64,000 nucleotides of DNA from Clavaria fumosa (GCA_951802425.1 OX637794.1:3038001-3102000); one strand, 5' to 3'; positions 44,901 to 57,280 are shown, counted from the first letter of the stretch. Numbers and translations are program-made. Notes: generated by a model from the sequence alone, not told the origin.

Positions 44901-46507
44901 TCACAAGCGCAAAAGTCGCAGGTGATATTCGAGCTCTTGTCTTCTAGATGTTGCATCTGTGCGTGTTCAGGAGAATACTCTTGAACAAGGATGTCGTCGA
45001 AGAGTAGGAGCAACTTCCATAAAGTGTTTGTTTTCTGCATGCGCTGAACCATTTGGACAGGAGAAGGCTCGTCTCGCAACGATGAAACCGGTAGGCGAAC
45101 ACGATCCGAAGTGAAGAATTCTCCGCCATCCTCTGGCGAATACGGCACCATGCTGTCTAGTTCAGCAGTGTGACGAGTGAGTGACAGCCAGATAGTGAAC
45201 ATGACCTTGTACGTCTCCGCGCGACACACGCTGTCGAAGTGTTGAGCGTACTCCGTCATTGCGAGAAACTAACGCCTTACCGGCGATAGATGGGGAGCTC
45301 GTAGTAGAGTGCTGCAGAGAGGCCTTCAACTGTCATCCTCGACCATGACGTTTTGATCGTTATGCCACCGTGATTAATGACTTGATGGGCACTCCTGGGA
45401 GGAATTAAGACCATGTCCCCAAGTTTCTGTTCTGCGATGTAGATCAAGAACGGAGCATTGAGCATTTTCTCCAAGGGGATTGTATAAGATTCGTGATCTA
45501 ACTCTTGTCGAATCTTGTGAAAGTATCTTGAGACCGCGGGAGCATCCGAGCTTTTCGTCATGAACCAAAACGAAGAACCGCCCTTCTCTGTGTAACACAT
45601 TAAATTTTGTCCAGAAGAGCCACAGAGATCCTTGTGCATGCATGTGAAAGTGTCCCCAACGCCTAGATAGCACATGAGGGTTTGCACTGACGCCTGGGCG
45701 CATGGTTGGCACAATGAGATCTAGAAACGTGAAAGCACCCACATTGCTCTCGAGATTCTGAAGGAGGTTCTCAGGCCCACCTTCAAGGAGCATAGGCGGA
45801 AGTATATCCGACATATGCCCTGCCCACTCCACTGGACAAGGTGCGTCTTTTCCATACAGACGCTCTGATTCTGCAATAGAATCGCGACCATCAGCGCCGA
45901 TAGCATACTTGATGACCTCTCGGTGAAAGGCTCACCTGAAACGGATGCATAGGGAGAAATATTCCTGAGATTATCTACCAACATTCGAAGGGAGATCTCC
46001 TTGTCTTCCCAATTATGCACATTGCGAGCATTGATGGTCTCTGCCATTGGCGTTCACACGTCTGGACAAGACTAATGAGGAATGGCGGAGCTCACCATCG
46101 CTCAGAGCCTGAAACTTCTCTAGTGTCATCAACTCTGCGTTCCATCTCCTGTGGTGATGGACGCCTTCAATAATCAGAGGAATTCCTCCCCTTTCATGGG
46201 CCCGAATTTCGGCCTCCAACCTGGGGTCGGCTGAGGAGACGCGATCAACAAGCTTAGTTTTCCCTCCACGACTTAAGATGTCTTCGAGGGTCCAATCCCT
46301 CGTCGTTATAAGCGACCTCGCCCTGAACATGGCGGCCGAGCGACGGGCGGACTTCCGATTGCCGACCGACATTCCGCGTGATCGGGTTTTGCTACGCAGT
46401 CCTTCCATGACTGTATTCAAAGTCTTCGCAGTGGGAGAATCGTCCCAATCGTATCCAGCGGGTATATAACGCTTGCGAATGTCCTCTAGATGGAGTCGCT
46501 CTTGCAT
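41959..46507 (-). CDS. JmjC-domain protein with Cys cluster and long disordered C-terminus
   Basis: Nine exons: 46507-46096, 46040-45936, 45870-45743, 45693-45281, 45230-44643, 44593-44122, 44069-42906, 42850-42769, 42707-41959; about 1,370 residues. The JmjC core reads LMCYLGVGDTFTCMHKDLCG with HKD (45,636-45,628) as the Fe(II) HxD. Further on come SSFWFMT, AEQKLGDMVLIPPRSAHQV (distal His, 45,387-45,385) and IKTSWSRMT. A Cys-rich module follows (CDFCACDV.., CREC, CPSC, CMC), then a second Cys group (LQCKKCHSGKC). From about 44,070 the chain is Ser/Pro/Arg-rich with a helical stretch (LLQSIQEQLSQFVAEFRALR) and WAEDxRG repeats. JmjC enzymes hydroxylate or demethylate, often histone lysines; the substrate here is unknown. 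The join to the disordered half uses a 52-bp intron with a GGCTAAC branch site. If that intron is skipped, a TGA at 44,089 would end a shorter form. Confidence 0.8.
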
Positions 46508-47102
46508 GGTGAGAGCTGAATGTTACCATGCAGCACTGGGGGTGATTGTGCGTCTATATAGCATCACGAGCGACGTCTAGACAGCACTGCGATAAACCAA
46601 TCTGGATATCCGGTTCCAGAACAGTGCCTCTTTTTGTTCCCCATATGTCAGGCTATACCCTCGGCGCCTATCAAGAATGAAGAGCATCACTGCCCCCCAG
46701 CGACATTTTACACGGTCTGGTGTGTAACACCCTTGATTCCAACGGACAAGTTATGGGAGCTGCACAGCTTAAATGGATCCATATGGACCCACCCCCCAGC
46801 CGTTATCGTCCGCGCTCGCGCTTTAGTGAATTCTTTGCACGTAAATGCAGTGCCTTGATGCAGCAAAAATCCTGGACAATGAGATCCTGAACAACGAATC
46901 CTGGACAACAAACCCGGTACACCGTACCGTAGAAGCGGTTCACTAGAACAGGATAGACAATGCCTATCTTCCACACCATCGGGAAAGGGGCACTCGACGG
47001 GACCAAATCGCGTATGACACGTGACGAGTCGATTTCGCACGTGGCAAAGCTGGACTTGGATTGGACCGGACTGGACTTGTGGTCTGGTATCGAGCAAGCA
47101 AC
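46508..47102. promoter_or_regulatory. Divergent promoter region between the JmjC and prenylcysteine oxidase genes
   Basis: 595 bp between two genes transcribed away from each other. A TATATAG-like word lies near 46,556 upstream of the JmjC start. No gene is seen. Confidence 0.5.
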
Positions 47103-49072
47103 ATGCTCAGGATTCGACAGACTAACCTGTCGACACTTGTCATATTTTTGCTTCTCATCCTCATTACACCTTGTGTCGCCTTCCAATTTCCTTTTAAATT
47201 TCCTTTCAAACTTCCCTTTTTCGATAACAAGGCTTCAGATTCCGTCACTACTCAGGACGACAAGCCTCGTATCGCTATCATCGGAGCGGGTGCAGCGGGA
47301 ACCTCAGCTGCCTTTTGGATTGCCAAGGCGAAAGAAAGATTTAATATCGATGTTCAGATTGACGTTTACGAGCGTTCGTCATATGTTGGCGGTCGTACGT
47401 CTTGACAGAGGTCCTATCATCGCAAGCTGATACTAATTTCCCTTAGGAAGCACTACCGTCTACCCTTATGGTGATACATCATTGCCTGCTATTGAGCTTG
47501 GAGCCTCCCCGTTGTTGAGTGTCTATAGAAACCTATTGCGCGCCTCTCATGAGTTCAACTTGACGTTTCGTCCTATGGAGATGGGCGCGGACGGAGTAGC
47601 AATTTGGGATGGGAGGAGAATCGTGTTCAGAGTAAGTTTCAAGCGTATCCGCCTGTGTTGTTCGGATTAACGACTCCCTTAGTTGGGAGGACGTGGCTCT
47701 AACTTGAATACTGCTCGCGTTTTTTGGAATTATGGACCTCTGGCTTATTTCAGATCATCCAAATTGTTCGCTGCATTTCTTCCGTCTCTGCGCGATCTAA
47801 CAATTAGCAATGCACTAGAGTCAATAGCTTGATTGATCGATCTGTGGAGTTGTACTCCCGCAATAGTCCTAGATGGGATAACATCTCTAACCTCGCATCT
47901 ATTCTTGGATGGTCTGAGGCAATGTCCCAAACAACTTTAGAGTACTTCAAGGGACACGGCATTTCCCACAAGTGGGCAACGGAGATGGTAGAGGCTTCGA
48001 CGAGGTTAATTTATGGGCAGGTAATCTACGTCTTGACCAGCCTTAAATCGATGCCTCACCAATTTTCAGAATGTGGATCAAATACACGCGTTAGCAGGTG
48101 TTGTCGCTGTATCCACCACGCACGGATTCTACGTCGATGGTGGCGAATGGCAAATTTATGATCAATTTGTCCAGCATTCGGGTGCCAGATTGCTCGTTAA
48201 TTCCGCAGTAAGCGCTAAGATTATGTCACAGACGTCCTCTATCTCAAATCGTTTGTTTACAGGTGCACAGTATCATGCCTTCTTCTTCTTCTTCCAATCC
48301 CTGGGCCGTCCGTAGTGATCATGGAACTATTAACTACCAAGGTGTTATTATCGCTGCGCCTTTTCATCTCACGCAGATTGAAGTCCCCCCAACTCTCGCG
48401 GCTCAAATACCTCCCCAGCCATATGTGCACCTCCATGTCACCGTTCTTACCACGACGTCACCCACTCCCAACCCAAAATATTTTGGACTGCCTGCGAGAG
48501 CACGGATTCCGTCGAGCATACTCACCTCATTCGAAGGTGCTAGAGCGGGTGGAATTGAACCGGATTTCAATCATTTGCTCTACTACCTCGCGCTCCCACC
48601 ACGAGAAGCCAATCCGGGGCCAGAGTGGGTAGTCAAGATTGTCTCAAACCGGAGAATCAGCGATGAATCGTTAGCCTCGATCTTCAACGATCAGGTGGGA
48701 TGGGTGCATCGAAAAGAGGTTTGACCCGTCCTCCTGATCGGAAAGAAATAAACTCATCACCATCAGTGGGACGCCTTTCCTCAACTTTCTCCGACGCCAA
48801 CCTTTCCTCCCGTCAAACTGGATACGGGCTTGTATTATGTCAACGCACTCGAACCGTATGTGTGTTTCCATATTCACGCAACGCAATACCTGATCTGTCG
48901 AATGCTAAGATTAATATCAAACATGGAAGCTGCCACTATAGCATCTCGGAATGTAGTGGATCTGCTGCTGAATGAGGAATTTGGGTCAGGTATCTGCGGG
49001 CCACAGTTGGCGCCCTCTGACGTCCAGGAGACACAATACAACCCTTGGTTTATCCTCGGTTGGGATTGTTGA
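47103..49072 (+). CDS. Prenylcysteine oxidase/lyase (PCYOX-like flavoprotein)
   Basis: The enzyme cleaves the thioether of farnesyl- or geranylgeranyl-cysteine released when prenylated proteins are degraded, using FAD and O2, in a lysosomal or secretory compartment. Exons 47103-47394, 47447-47631, 47683-47765, 47819-48020, 48070-48207, 48263-48718, 48767-48855 and 48910-49072 give 535 residues. The chain starts with a signal peptide (LSTLVIFLLLILITPCVAF), then the Rossmann FAD motif IAIIGAGAAGTSAAFW, DVYERSSYVGGRS, PAIELGASP and FGNR-equivalent LGGRGSN. The family-typical YGQNVDQIHALAGVV, DGGEWQIYDQFV and a C-terminal GLYYVNALEPLIS, MEAATIASRNVVDLLL follow. All splice junctions preserve frame. 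The intron before exon 8 ends in AAG, an unusual but acceptable acceptor. Confidence 0.9.
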
Positions 49073-49433
49073 CTTTTCGCCACTGGAATTTTTGGCTCGT
49101 TTGGCTGTTGCGGTTGCAAAATAAATCTTATGGTTGCCCGGGCGTAGGAGGCTAACCTCAAATTTATTTCATGTAGACTATCGACATCGCCCTGTTTTAC
49201 AATACTTGCACTACTGTAGTGCTTACACCTCTTTCTGCTCATTGGCCACTGGCGGGGTCACGCGATCCCGACTCTGAAGTGTGACGCGACGCGACTGACT
49301 TACCGCGACGGAGAGGTAATCCTTGCTTCAACTCTGCCTCAGAATTATCACCAGGGCTACGACTGGCGCGCGCCATACTGGTTTTTGGTTTTTCGCGCCT
49401 ATTCTCTAATCGCCCCGAAGAGAGCTTTGTGCC
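49073..49433. other. Intergenic, nothing recognised
   Basis: 361 bp between two genes on the same strand; likely terminator of one and promoter of the next. No frame of interest. Confidence 0.55.
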
Positions 49434-50999
49434 ATGTCTGGCTTATCTTCGCAGCAGACAGATTTCGATATCTGGGAGTTCGTTACCTGCGCTCGATGTC
49501 ATCTTCCATTTATCCATGAGCCCGGGGTTCCGCCCCAAATGCCGTTCTGGATTACAGAATGCGGCCACATCGTCTGTAACAACCACCTCAGTGAGTTGCA
49601 CGGGACGCGAAAGCAGGCGCGAACCCCCGCAGATCGAATTTGCCCTTAGATGCAGATCAAAGTTGTGCACACTGCAATGCACCAGGAATACAATTACTTC
49701 CGCTCCAGCGTGAGGTATGTCCTTAGGTTTCTTGCTCCGTATGTACGGGCGTGAGTATATCCTTTCAGATGGACATGCCGATGTCTGGCTGGTTCTGCTC
49801 AGTCCCACATGCGGCGGATGGAGTTGCAGCCGCCGCCAAGGTATGTTTTTCGTGTTTCTGTCATCGAGTTGTCATGCTAATGTCCTTTCAGTTCCAGCAA
49901 GAGACCATGGCCGCCTTGATCCGGTATTACAGGCAAAAGTGTAGCGAGCGAGGTGCACTTATAAATCGTCTGAAGGGAGAGGCAGCCGAGAACAAAATCA
50001 TCAAGAAGTCGCTCGTTCTTTACATGGTGTTGTCTGACGGAACTTGATCCCATGTCAGGGAGATCCAGCTCCTCCGTTCTGAAAACGAACAGCTGCGACA
50101 GCGTCTGGGCTACGCACCTGGCCTGGGTGGAGGGGAGCAGCCGTCCGACGTGACGAACTCTAACGGTAAACGTCCCATGACACGGTGAAATGTTCCCCGA
50201 AATACGTTCTGCGGACATCATAATCCCTCCATGTTGCTTGCAGAAGCTCGAGTCCTCGATCTATTTTCACACCAATCACCCCGAACCGACTCACCCTCCC
50301 TGCGAATCAGCGACCGCCGACTTTCCCTTCTCGAGTCGAGAATGGCCAGTCACATAGACAAAGCGCAGGCGGGCTCATGCAGTACGTTCTTTGTCCGCAT
50401 ATATGCGTTCACTTTTTTTTCTGCTATAATACAGGCATTACGCATACGTGCCGCCTCAGACACCACGTTTCCACGGCCAAGCGCTCTCCCATGCCCAAAC
50501 TGCTCCGATCCGCCACTCACAACTTCCCACGCTTGATGGCCAGAACCGTAATCACGTTCCAGCTACTGCGGATAACACGCAGACGCAGCGTTCATTACAG
50601 CGAGGAAGTTTCAATTTAGGGTCCACGTCCGCTCAGAAGAGGGATATGCAGCCTTTGGATAGTGCTTCGGCACAGCAGCAGCAGCGCACAGCTTCGGCGC
50701 GTTTTAGACGGCCAATGGAACCGCCACCGCTTCCGCCTCAGGCAAACCTGCCGCCGCAGGGTCAAGCGCATCCTCATGCTGCCCCATCACATAATCGCAG
50801 AATTTCGCGGACGTTAGACCCATTTCCTCCTTCAACATCAAACGGCCAGTGTTTCATACCTCAGGCACCATCTGGTGCACCTCAACACTTCATGCCTGGC
50901 TCTGCGGTTGCGCCAAGGACACCCTCACGTACGTCTACTAACACAGGACAAGCGACGCGGATGGCCTTTAGTACTGGAGATCGGATGGCTAATCGATGA
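49434..50999 (+). CDS. RING-finger protein, Zip3/HEI10-like (putative meiotic E3 ligase)
   Basis: Exons 49434-49590, 49650-49714, 49769-49840, 49892-50007, 50059-50165, 50244-50385 and 50435-50999 give about 407 residues. The N-terminal RING reads C-x2-C (CARC), then ECGHIVCNNH and, across the first intron, CAHCNAPG. Then come MDMPMSGWFCSVP and a predicted coiled coil (KFQQETMAALIRYYRQKC, IIKKEIQLLRSENEQLRQRL). A disordered Pro/Gln/Arg tail ends with PSTSNGQCFIPQ, HFMPGSAVAPRTPSRTS and RMAF. RING, coiled coil and a disordered tail with short motifs is the layout of HEI10/CCNB1IP1 and Zip3, which designate crossovers in meiosis. The layout is seen; the meiotic role is inferred. The intron between exons 6 and 7 has two possible donors, and GTTCTT was chosen because it keeps frame. 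Confidence 0.7.
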
Positions 51000-51324
51000 G
51001 GACGGAGAGAAGGCGTCCAATAATGCATCTGAGATCCGAGCCATCATTTTGTCTACTGCATACCGTATCGAGCTATGCAACGAAAACGTTATGTTATATC
51101 GCCGAGTGCGATTGTACTCATCACCTAGACAACAGTAGCGGGTCATTGGTGTTCTGAGTTCTGATATCATCAGCCGCCTGGGATGGATGGTCTCGTCCAG
51201 ATACAGGCTGTGGTGAGCTGGTGGCACAGCCCCTCCACTCCATAGCCGCAGCACCCGACCCTCTTCCCCTCCTTACTACCACCTCACCTCCACTCTCTTC
51301 TGTGTAAAATCTTGCTTGGTCACG
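51000..51324. other. Intergenic
   Basis: 325 bp with no gene visible. The last 120 bp are CCTCCACTC-rich pyrimidine sequence, typical of a fungal 5' UTR or promoter, upstream of the next ATG. Confidence 0.55.
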
Positions 51325-52591
51325 ATGAACTACGATCCGTACGCTGAGCGTTACGAACGTCAACCACCCATGCCTGATACAATCGCTGACGAGTCGAATC
51401 TCGAGAAGTGAGTGTCTATTTCTTGTGCATGTTTTCTTGTGTCCGTGCGGCCCTGCATTCTTATTGTATCCCGTACCGTTCCACAGGTTCCCAAGAAAAA
51501 AGATTAAGGCGTGGCGAACGGCTACGCAGGTGGCACCATGGACGCAGGTCAAACTTGACGGCTTGTCTCAGCCAGGATCATGGCTTACTTACCGTGTGCT
51601 CTGATGCAGGGGAAGCGAATCAACTGCATCGGCAGGTTCTGCTGCTGCACGGTGATGATTACTCTGTTTCTCATCATCAGCATATTCCTCACCCTCGCAC
51701 TGGTCTGTATCGAAATTTTTATGGTCCGGGTAGAGGAGCGTGCTCATTTAGATCTGGTCGTGTAGTACGCGCGGCCGCCGAACATCACCATTGGCGACCC
51801 TGCGCCACCTGATACTGGCAGCGCCGTGAGTGACCTCCTGAAGCCATCGTGGTTGTGCCTTGCTGACGAGCGCCGACAGATCCAAGTCATGAACGACGGA
51901 ATAGCCATCAATATGGGTGTGAACATTTCGTGGGTAGCTCAGTGCTCTGTGGGACCTCGGAGCTGACACTGTTGTCTTAGTGTGTGGAACCCGAACTTCT
52001 TTTCCGTCTACTTCACAAGGCTTCAAGCCGATGTACGCCTTATCTCCGTGCTGTTCCTCCTAGGTTACCTGAATCCTTTCGTAGATTTTCTATCCTATCA
52101 ACAACACTGCTGTGGGCGGTGGCCGCCAAAACAACATTGCAATCAAATCGATGGAAGCCACCAACTTTACATTCCCGTTCTCCATCGTCTACACATTCTC
52201 CAAGGACCCTGGAAGCCTTATCCTCAGAGATATAGCGAAGAAATGCGGGTTCGGCGGCAACACCAAGACAGACCTCACGGTGTCGTATGCCATCACTGTG
52301 AGCGCTGCCTACTTGTTACCCCCACGATGGTACCGTCGCTGATAGCACTGTTTCGTTGAATACAGTTGGGATTGAGGATCTTGATGGTGAATATCTCACC
52401 TGTGGTCCGCAACAACGTCCAGTTCCCGTGTCCCCTACAGCAGGCAGATGTAGAGGTACGTTGTAGATGGTCCGTTCATATACATGTTTTAAAATCTGAT
52501 TATTTTTTTTTCGCAGCGCCTACTGGCTCAAGCGGGACTGAATCTTGGGTCTATTCTGACCGGGGTCGAGACGGGGAACCCAGGCGTATAA
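51325..52591 (+). CDS. Single-pass membrane protein with LEA-2/WHy-like domain
   Basis: Exons 51325-51407, 51487-51547, 51610-51702, 51766-51825, 51880-51929, 51981-52032, 52085-52297, 52366-52455 and 52517-52591 give 258 residues. A short N-terminal basic segment leads into CIGRFCCC, which may be palmitoylated, and a membrane helix (MITLFLIISIFLTLAL). The rest should be lumenal or extracellular: RPPNITIGDP, a beta-rich LEA-2-type domain with INMGVNISVWNPNFFSVYF, NNTAVGGG, FTFPFSIVYT and VSYAITLGLRILMVNISPVV. The family is common in basidiomycetes and resembles plant NDR1/HIN1-like proteins. Its function in fungi is not established. Nine exons in 1.27 kb is dense even for this window. Confidence 0.8.
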
Positions 52592-52834
52592 TGACACTGC
52601 TGGTTATGAGGTTGATGATCTATAGTATTTCCTTCCATGTAGTAAAATATAGAAAACGGACTATTCTACCAACCACCCTCAGAAACCTTGCTTGCTTTGA
52701 TAGCAGCCACACGTGATCTCTACTTACTCACACACGTCTCATATTAGCAACCCTGCATCCCCACAAATGACCGCTGTAATGACATTCGTGCCTCTTTCTC
52801 ACAGCGCATACATCCACTTCCACCGTTCAAAGCA

Positions 52835-54128
52835 ATGCAGCCCACCCCAACACAGTCCTTCCTCGGCGGTGTAGGACTCACCTTCCCCGTTCATGCTCTC
52901 CTTCTCTTTAACGGTTCCTCTTTTGGCGTGTCGGGCTTCATTCACCGCGCCGTTCGTGGCAGCCTCGAAAATGGCGTGGCTGTCACCGGCCTAATTGTTG
53001 GAGGTCTTATAGTAGGGCTGGTAGATGGCAAAGGAAGCGGTCCCCGTCTCATCACAGGTGGACTCCAGAGAATCGCGCTCTCCGGCCTCCTAGTCGGTGC
53101 TGGGACAAAGGTACGGGCGTTATCATCACCCTTGCTATCTTACAATATTGATGCTCTGTAGCTATCTGGCGGGTGCACGTCTGGGTGAGTTCAGCCCAGA
53201 GGTCAACATACAGTGGTCTGTGCTCACCATACTAGCCACATGCTCTCAGGCGTCTCGCGTCTCTCCCTTCGGTCAGCATATGCGCACTAATTTCTCGCAC
53301 TCTTTTCCTCACAATATGGTGCGCAGATCAATCGTGGCGACTGCGACATTCTTCTCCACAGCCATCGCCACGAGCCGCTTCTTATATGCTAACACTTTGT
53401 CCACCATCGACCCAACGGACTGGTCGCTTGGCCCCAGTTTTTTCGGGCTCGCAGCCCTGCAATTGGCTGCGTTAGCGATAGAAGGCATTGGATGGACTTC
53501 ATCCCGCCCTTTGCCTGTGGATGTCCAGTCCTCTACCAGTGTCCAAACCCCAACGCTCGATGCTCTCGCCCCCAAAGGTCCTATCTCCCTCCCGCTATCC
53601 CCCGATGCCATTCCCATGCCAGTCCGCGCACCTAACGCTCCCTTGCGCATGCTTATTTCATTCCTCACCGCATTCCACTTCTCCATCGCGCTCCGACTCT
53701 CGAATCTCGTGTTCCCTGAGCGCGTCACTAGGTTCCTGCTCACCCCGCTCGATGCCGCGTTCGACCCGTCGTTGGCGGCGCTCGCGCTCGGGGTACTTCC
53801 CCTGTCTATGCTCTTCTACCACGTCGTTCGTCCAAAAAACGAGGAGGCGGAGGTGCCGCGGCTTGGAGGCGCGTGGTGTATCCCGAAGGGGAGTGTGATC
53901 GACGCGAAGCTGATCGTGGGTTCTGTGATGTTCGGACTGGGATGGGGATTGTCTGGTGTTTGCCGTAAGGCTCCGTTGCATTCATGTATGAGGTTATTGG
54001 CGATGTTGACGATCCTCATAGCGGGCCCTGGTCTTATTAACCTCGGTCGGGCACTGGCTACAGGAGGTAATCCCACCCAGGAAGTGCTTTGGTTAGCAAC
54101 CGTGATCGCGGGTGGTTTCTTTTTGTAA
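52835..54128 (+). CDS. YeeE/YedE family membrane transporter (sulfur-compound transport)
   Basis: Exons 52835-53110, 53162-53184, 53236-53271, 53327-53964 and 54022-54128 give 359 residues. The protein is strongly hydrophobic with about nine membrane segments. The two repeated family motifs are present: LSGGCTSGHMLSGVSRLS across the tiny exons 2 and 3, and FGLGWGLSGVCPGPGL across the last intron. Bacterial YeeE (TsuA) carries thiosulfate, and the conserved Cys in each motif is in its pathway; transport of thiosulfate or a related compound here is inferred. A loop near the middle (PVDVQSSTSVQTPTLDALAP) is poorly conserved. Without the 57-bp last intron the CPGP motif would be destroyed, which supports the splice model. 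Confidence 0.9.
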
Positions 54129-54204
54129 ATTAGTTACATACAGCTCCGCAGAACAGTCACCCTGTTGTAGTCCCTCTGAATATGTTACATTCAGAGCGTG
54201 TAAA

Positions 54205-55586
54205 TTATGAAGAAACTAGAGGTGCAATGGCTACAGGTTTTGAAGGGCCAGCAATATCGCCGGGTGGTCTGGTGGGCTTGCTGCGGCCCCACCGCACAGC
54301 GACCCTCTCACCATCCACATCCAGACCGTTCGCCCAGGCTTCGGCGGCGCGTTCCGCGCTCTCACGATCCTTGAAATTCACAAAGGCGCATCTGAAAAAC
54401 AAGCAAAAGCAAATAAATGAAACTATTAGGGAACCGCAGCAACAAGGTCGAGCAAGGATATAAACGAACCGTGACTTGGCGACATGCACCACGGACCGGA
54501 TCTGCGCTGGGTCGAGTTTGGGCAGTAAGTGCACGACGCGCGTGCGGATACTCGCTTCTGTGGACTCTGGCGAGAGGGACGAGAGGAATATGGATGTCTA
54601 CGGATGACCTTTGGTTAGAAGAAGGTGGAGGGACTTCAAAGCAGCGGACACACAATGGACTTGTCGGCTGGCGGCTTCAGACCTTGGTTGTCTGCGTGCA
54701 CGGCGAGGATCTTGCGGGCGACTGGGTCTTGGCGGCCGTGGTACCGATCTTGCATGTTCTGATTCGACAGCTGGTTCTCTTCCGGTTCCTCGTGTCTGGT
54801 TGGGATGGCGTGAGCAGAAGGGAAAAAAGAAGCCGCCGGGCTGAAGGCATGGACTATACCTGTATGGGCATTCCGCACCGCGCGAACACTCCCCCTTAGC
54901 GTAGAAGGAGCACAGCTTTGGCCGGTTTCGCTTGTAGTACGGGTCTGTCCGCGCGAGCTGTTTGAGCATTTCTTTGCCCGCAGACTGGGCCTTGCCCGAG
55001 TCCAAGCCTGACTTATTGCCGTCCAGCTACGGGAACAGAAATGGCAGTGTCAGTATGCCTGTGCCAAAGCACACCACGACCGAACGGGCCGAACTCGCCT
55101 TGCTCTCCATGTTTTGCGCATAGTACTCTCTGTTGATGTCGCTTGTGGGCGCGTCCATGTCAAGTGCCAGAGCGGTGTCGCGGACCTGTGTGGGCAGGCC
55201 GTACTCGAGGTCGAGCAAACACGTCTGGCACACGTTCTTGACCTTAGCGCACGTCTGGCAGATGACGGTCGTCTTAAAGCGCATGCCAGTCCCTGGGTTC
55301 CAGCGGAAGACGGTGAACGGGCGGGCGCAGGTGCCGCAGGAGCGGCCGTACCCTTGTTTGGACTGGGACAGCAAAGGTTGGGTTAGAGACTGCTGCTGCT
55401 CAGAGGAGAAGTAGGCAGCGGTACCATGCGAATGAACGGATTGTCCCCAAGGCCTAGGAAAGAAAGAAAATTGAAGGTGAAAAAATCTGTAGTGTGGGTG
55501 AGAGCCAAGGACGTACAGGTCTCGCAGAGAATGGGAAACTCGCTCTCCTCCCAGCCAGCCTTGTTGATGTCGGCTTTTGGTGGCAT
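54205..55586 (-). CDS. SLT11: Pre-mRNA-splicing factor SLT11/ECM2 (RBM22 homologue)
   Basis: SLT11/RBM22 sits in the activated spliceosome (NineTeen-related complex) and contacts U6 snRNA and the 5' splice site. Exons 55586-55517, 55453-55425, 55362-55075, 55026-54860, 54795-54654, 54597-54470 and 54391-54205 give 336 residues. The start is [20 protein letters not shown], followed by an N-terminal Cys-rich domain ([31 protein letters not shown]). Next comes [20 protein letters not shown] with the CCCH finger ending CPYRHEEPEE. The linker [19 protein letters not shown] leads to an RRM with RNP2 SIFLSSL and RNP1-like [10 protein letters not shown]. The spacing and order match the family well. 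The gene is convergent with the YeeE gene, with only 76 bp between stop codons. Confidence 0.92.
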
Positions 55587-55721
55587 CGTTGCGTGTGCGG
55601 ACGAGATTTACAGTACAGTCGTAGAATTTGGGATGAACAGCCTGCTTATTCAGCCAAAAGCACGGGAAACGAGCACGTGACATACAGCAACGGGACCATC
55701 CACCTCAATTAGCACTTTGCC

Positions 55722-57280
55722 ATGCTAGCAACTCTCAGCTACATTCCGAGTTTTCGCTTGATCCTTATAGTCTCTGCTGTGTTGCGCGTCTGCCTCGTTA
55801 TATATAGTGAATGGCATGACCGACGCCCGGGGACAATTGTCAAGTACACCGATGTCGATTATCGCGTCTTCAGCGATGCGACTGCATTCCTGCTTCACTC
55901 GTCTGAAGAAAGTAACAATATCGCAAAGGGATTGCTGCGCTGGAGATGGGTTGGCGAGTGCGTGGCCTCTTTCGGCCTCCTTGACTTCCTAACCGAGCTA
56001 CATTGCAAGCGATTAGTCCGTACACGCGTGAAACGTACCGGTACACACCGCTCCTCGCGCTGCTTCTCGCGCCAAATGAATGGCTGCACCCTGCGTTTGG
56101 GAAACTGCTCTTCGCAGCCTGCGACATCATCAACGGGGTGTTGATATATCTCATGCTTCTCGAAGGAGGCATGGTCCCGCGCGCTTCAAACAAGCGGCCA
56201 CGGGACGACTTAGACGCCAAGACCGAGGAGGATGTCACAGCGCGCGCGACATTGTGCGCGGCACTGCATCTGCTGAACCCGCTTGTGTTCAGCATCTCGA
56301 CGCGCGGCTCGTCCGAGTCTGTGCTGGCAACGTGTGTCCTCGGCACGCTACGATGGGCACTGCGTGGACAGTGGGACGCGGCGGCGGTGGGACTCGGCCT
56401 GTCGACCCACTGGAAGGTGTATCCGTTCGTGTATGGCGTTGCGTGTCTCGGAGTTATTGGCAGCAGGGGGGAACCTACGGCTGCGACTTGGAAAGGACGG
56501 TGGAATCTGTACGTGAATCGGAGAACCGTGAGATTTATGCTTCTGAGCGCGGGGACTTTTGTGCTGCTTTGTTCAGCGTGTTATCTGGTGTGAGTGGAAT
56601 AGTATACCTTACTTATAATTTTTTTAATAACAAAAATCCCAACCTGACTCGCAGATGGGGATACCCGTTTCTGTTCGAATCGTATCTATACCATCTACAC
56701 AGACGCGACCATCGACACAACTTTTCGCCCTACTTCTACCTTGTCTACTTGACGTACCCTTCAGACCACTTTCCTGACTCTCCGCCGAATGAATCTCCGC
56801 TGGCAATGTGGCGCAGGGCCGCGCGCTCGCCGCTAGCAAGCTTCGTGCCGCAAATGGTTCTTGTGCTATGCACTGGTTTGCTATTCGGGCGGCGAAGAGA
56901 GGACCTCGCGTTCGCATGGTTCGTACAGACTGCGGTGTTTGTTACGTTCAACAAAGTCTGTACATCCCAGGTCAGGACCGCAGTTTTCCTTCAGCGCACT
57001 CAGGATGCATATTGATCTTGCGCCCTGATTTGGACAGTACTTTTTATGGTACCTGATATTTCTTCCTTTGGTTATTCCCCGTCTCCGCATTTCCCTCTGG
57101 CGGGCAATTGCCTACGCTGTAGTCTGGCTGGGTACTCAGGCGATATGGCTAGAAGCGGCTTATCGATTGGAGTTCTTGGGGCAGGATGTATTTCTTGGAC
57201 TGTGGTGCCGTTGCGTGCTGTGGTTAGTCGGGAATGCTTGGGTTCTCGGCGGGATAATGAGTAGTTACAGATTTAATTGA
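55722..57280 (+). CDS. GPI14: GPI mannosyltransferase 1 (PIG-M/GPI14)
   Basis: It adds the first alpha-1,4-mannose to the GPI anchor precursor on the lumenal side of the ER, using dolichol-phosphate-mannose. Exons 55722-55957, 56017-56589, 56655-56970 and 57038-57280 give 455 residues. Conserved segments: an N-terminal membrane helix, KYTDVDYRVFSDA with the DxD-like motif of GT-C enzymes, GDPYTRETYRYTPLLA, LAPNEWLHPAFGK, LFAACDIINGVLIY, NPLVFSISTRGSSES, STHWKVYPFVYG, WGYPFLFESYLYH, RRDHRHNFSPYFYLVYL, TFNKVCTSQYFLWYL. The last exon (57,048 onward) was copied to 61,099 by the tandem duplication. It partners with PBN1/PIG-X in other fungi; that gene is not in this window. 136 bp separate this start from the SLT11 start, so they share a promoter region. 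Confidence 0.93.
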
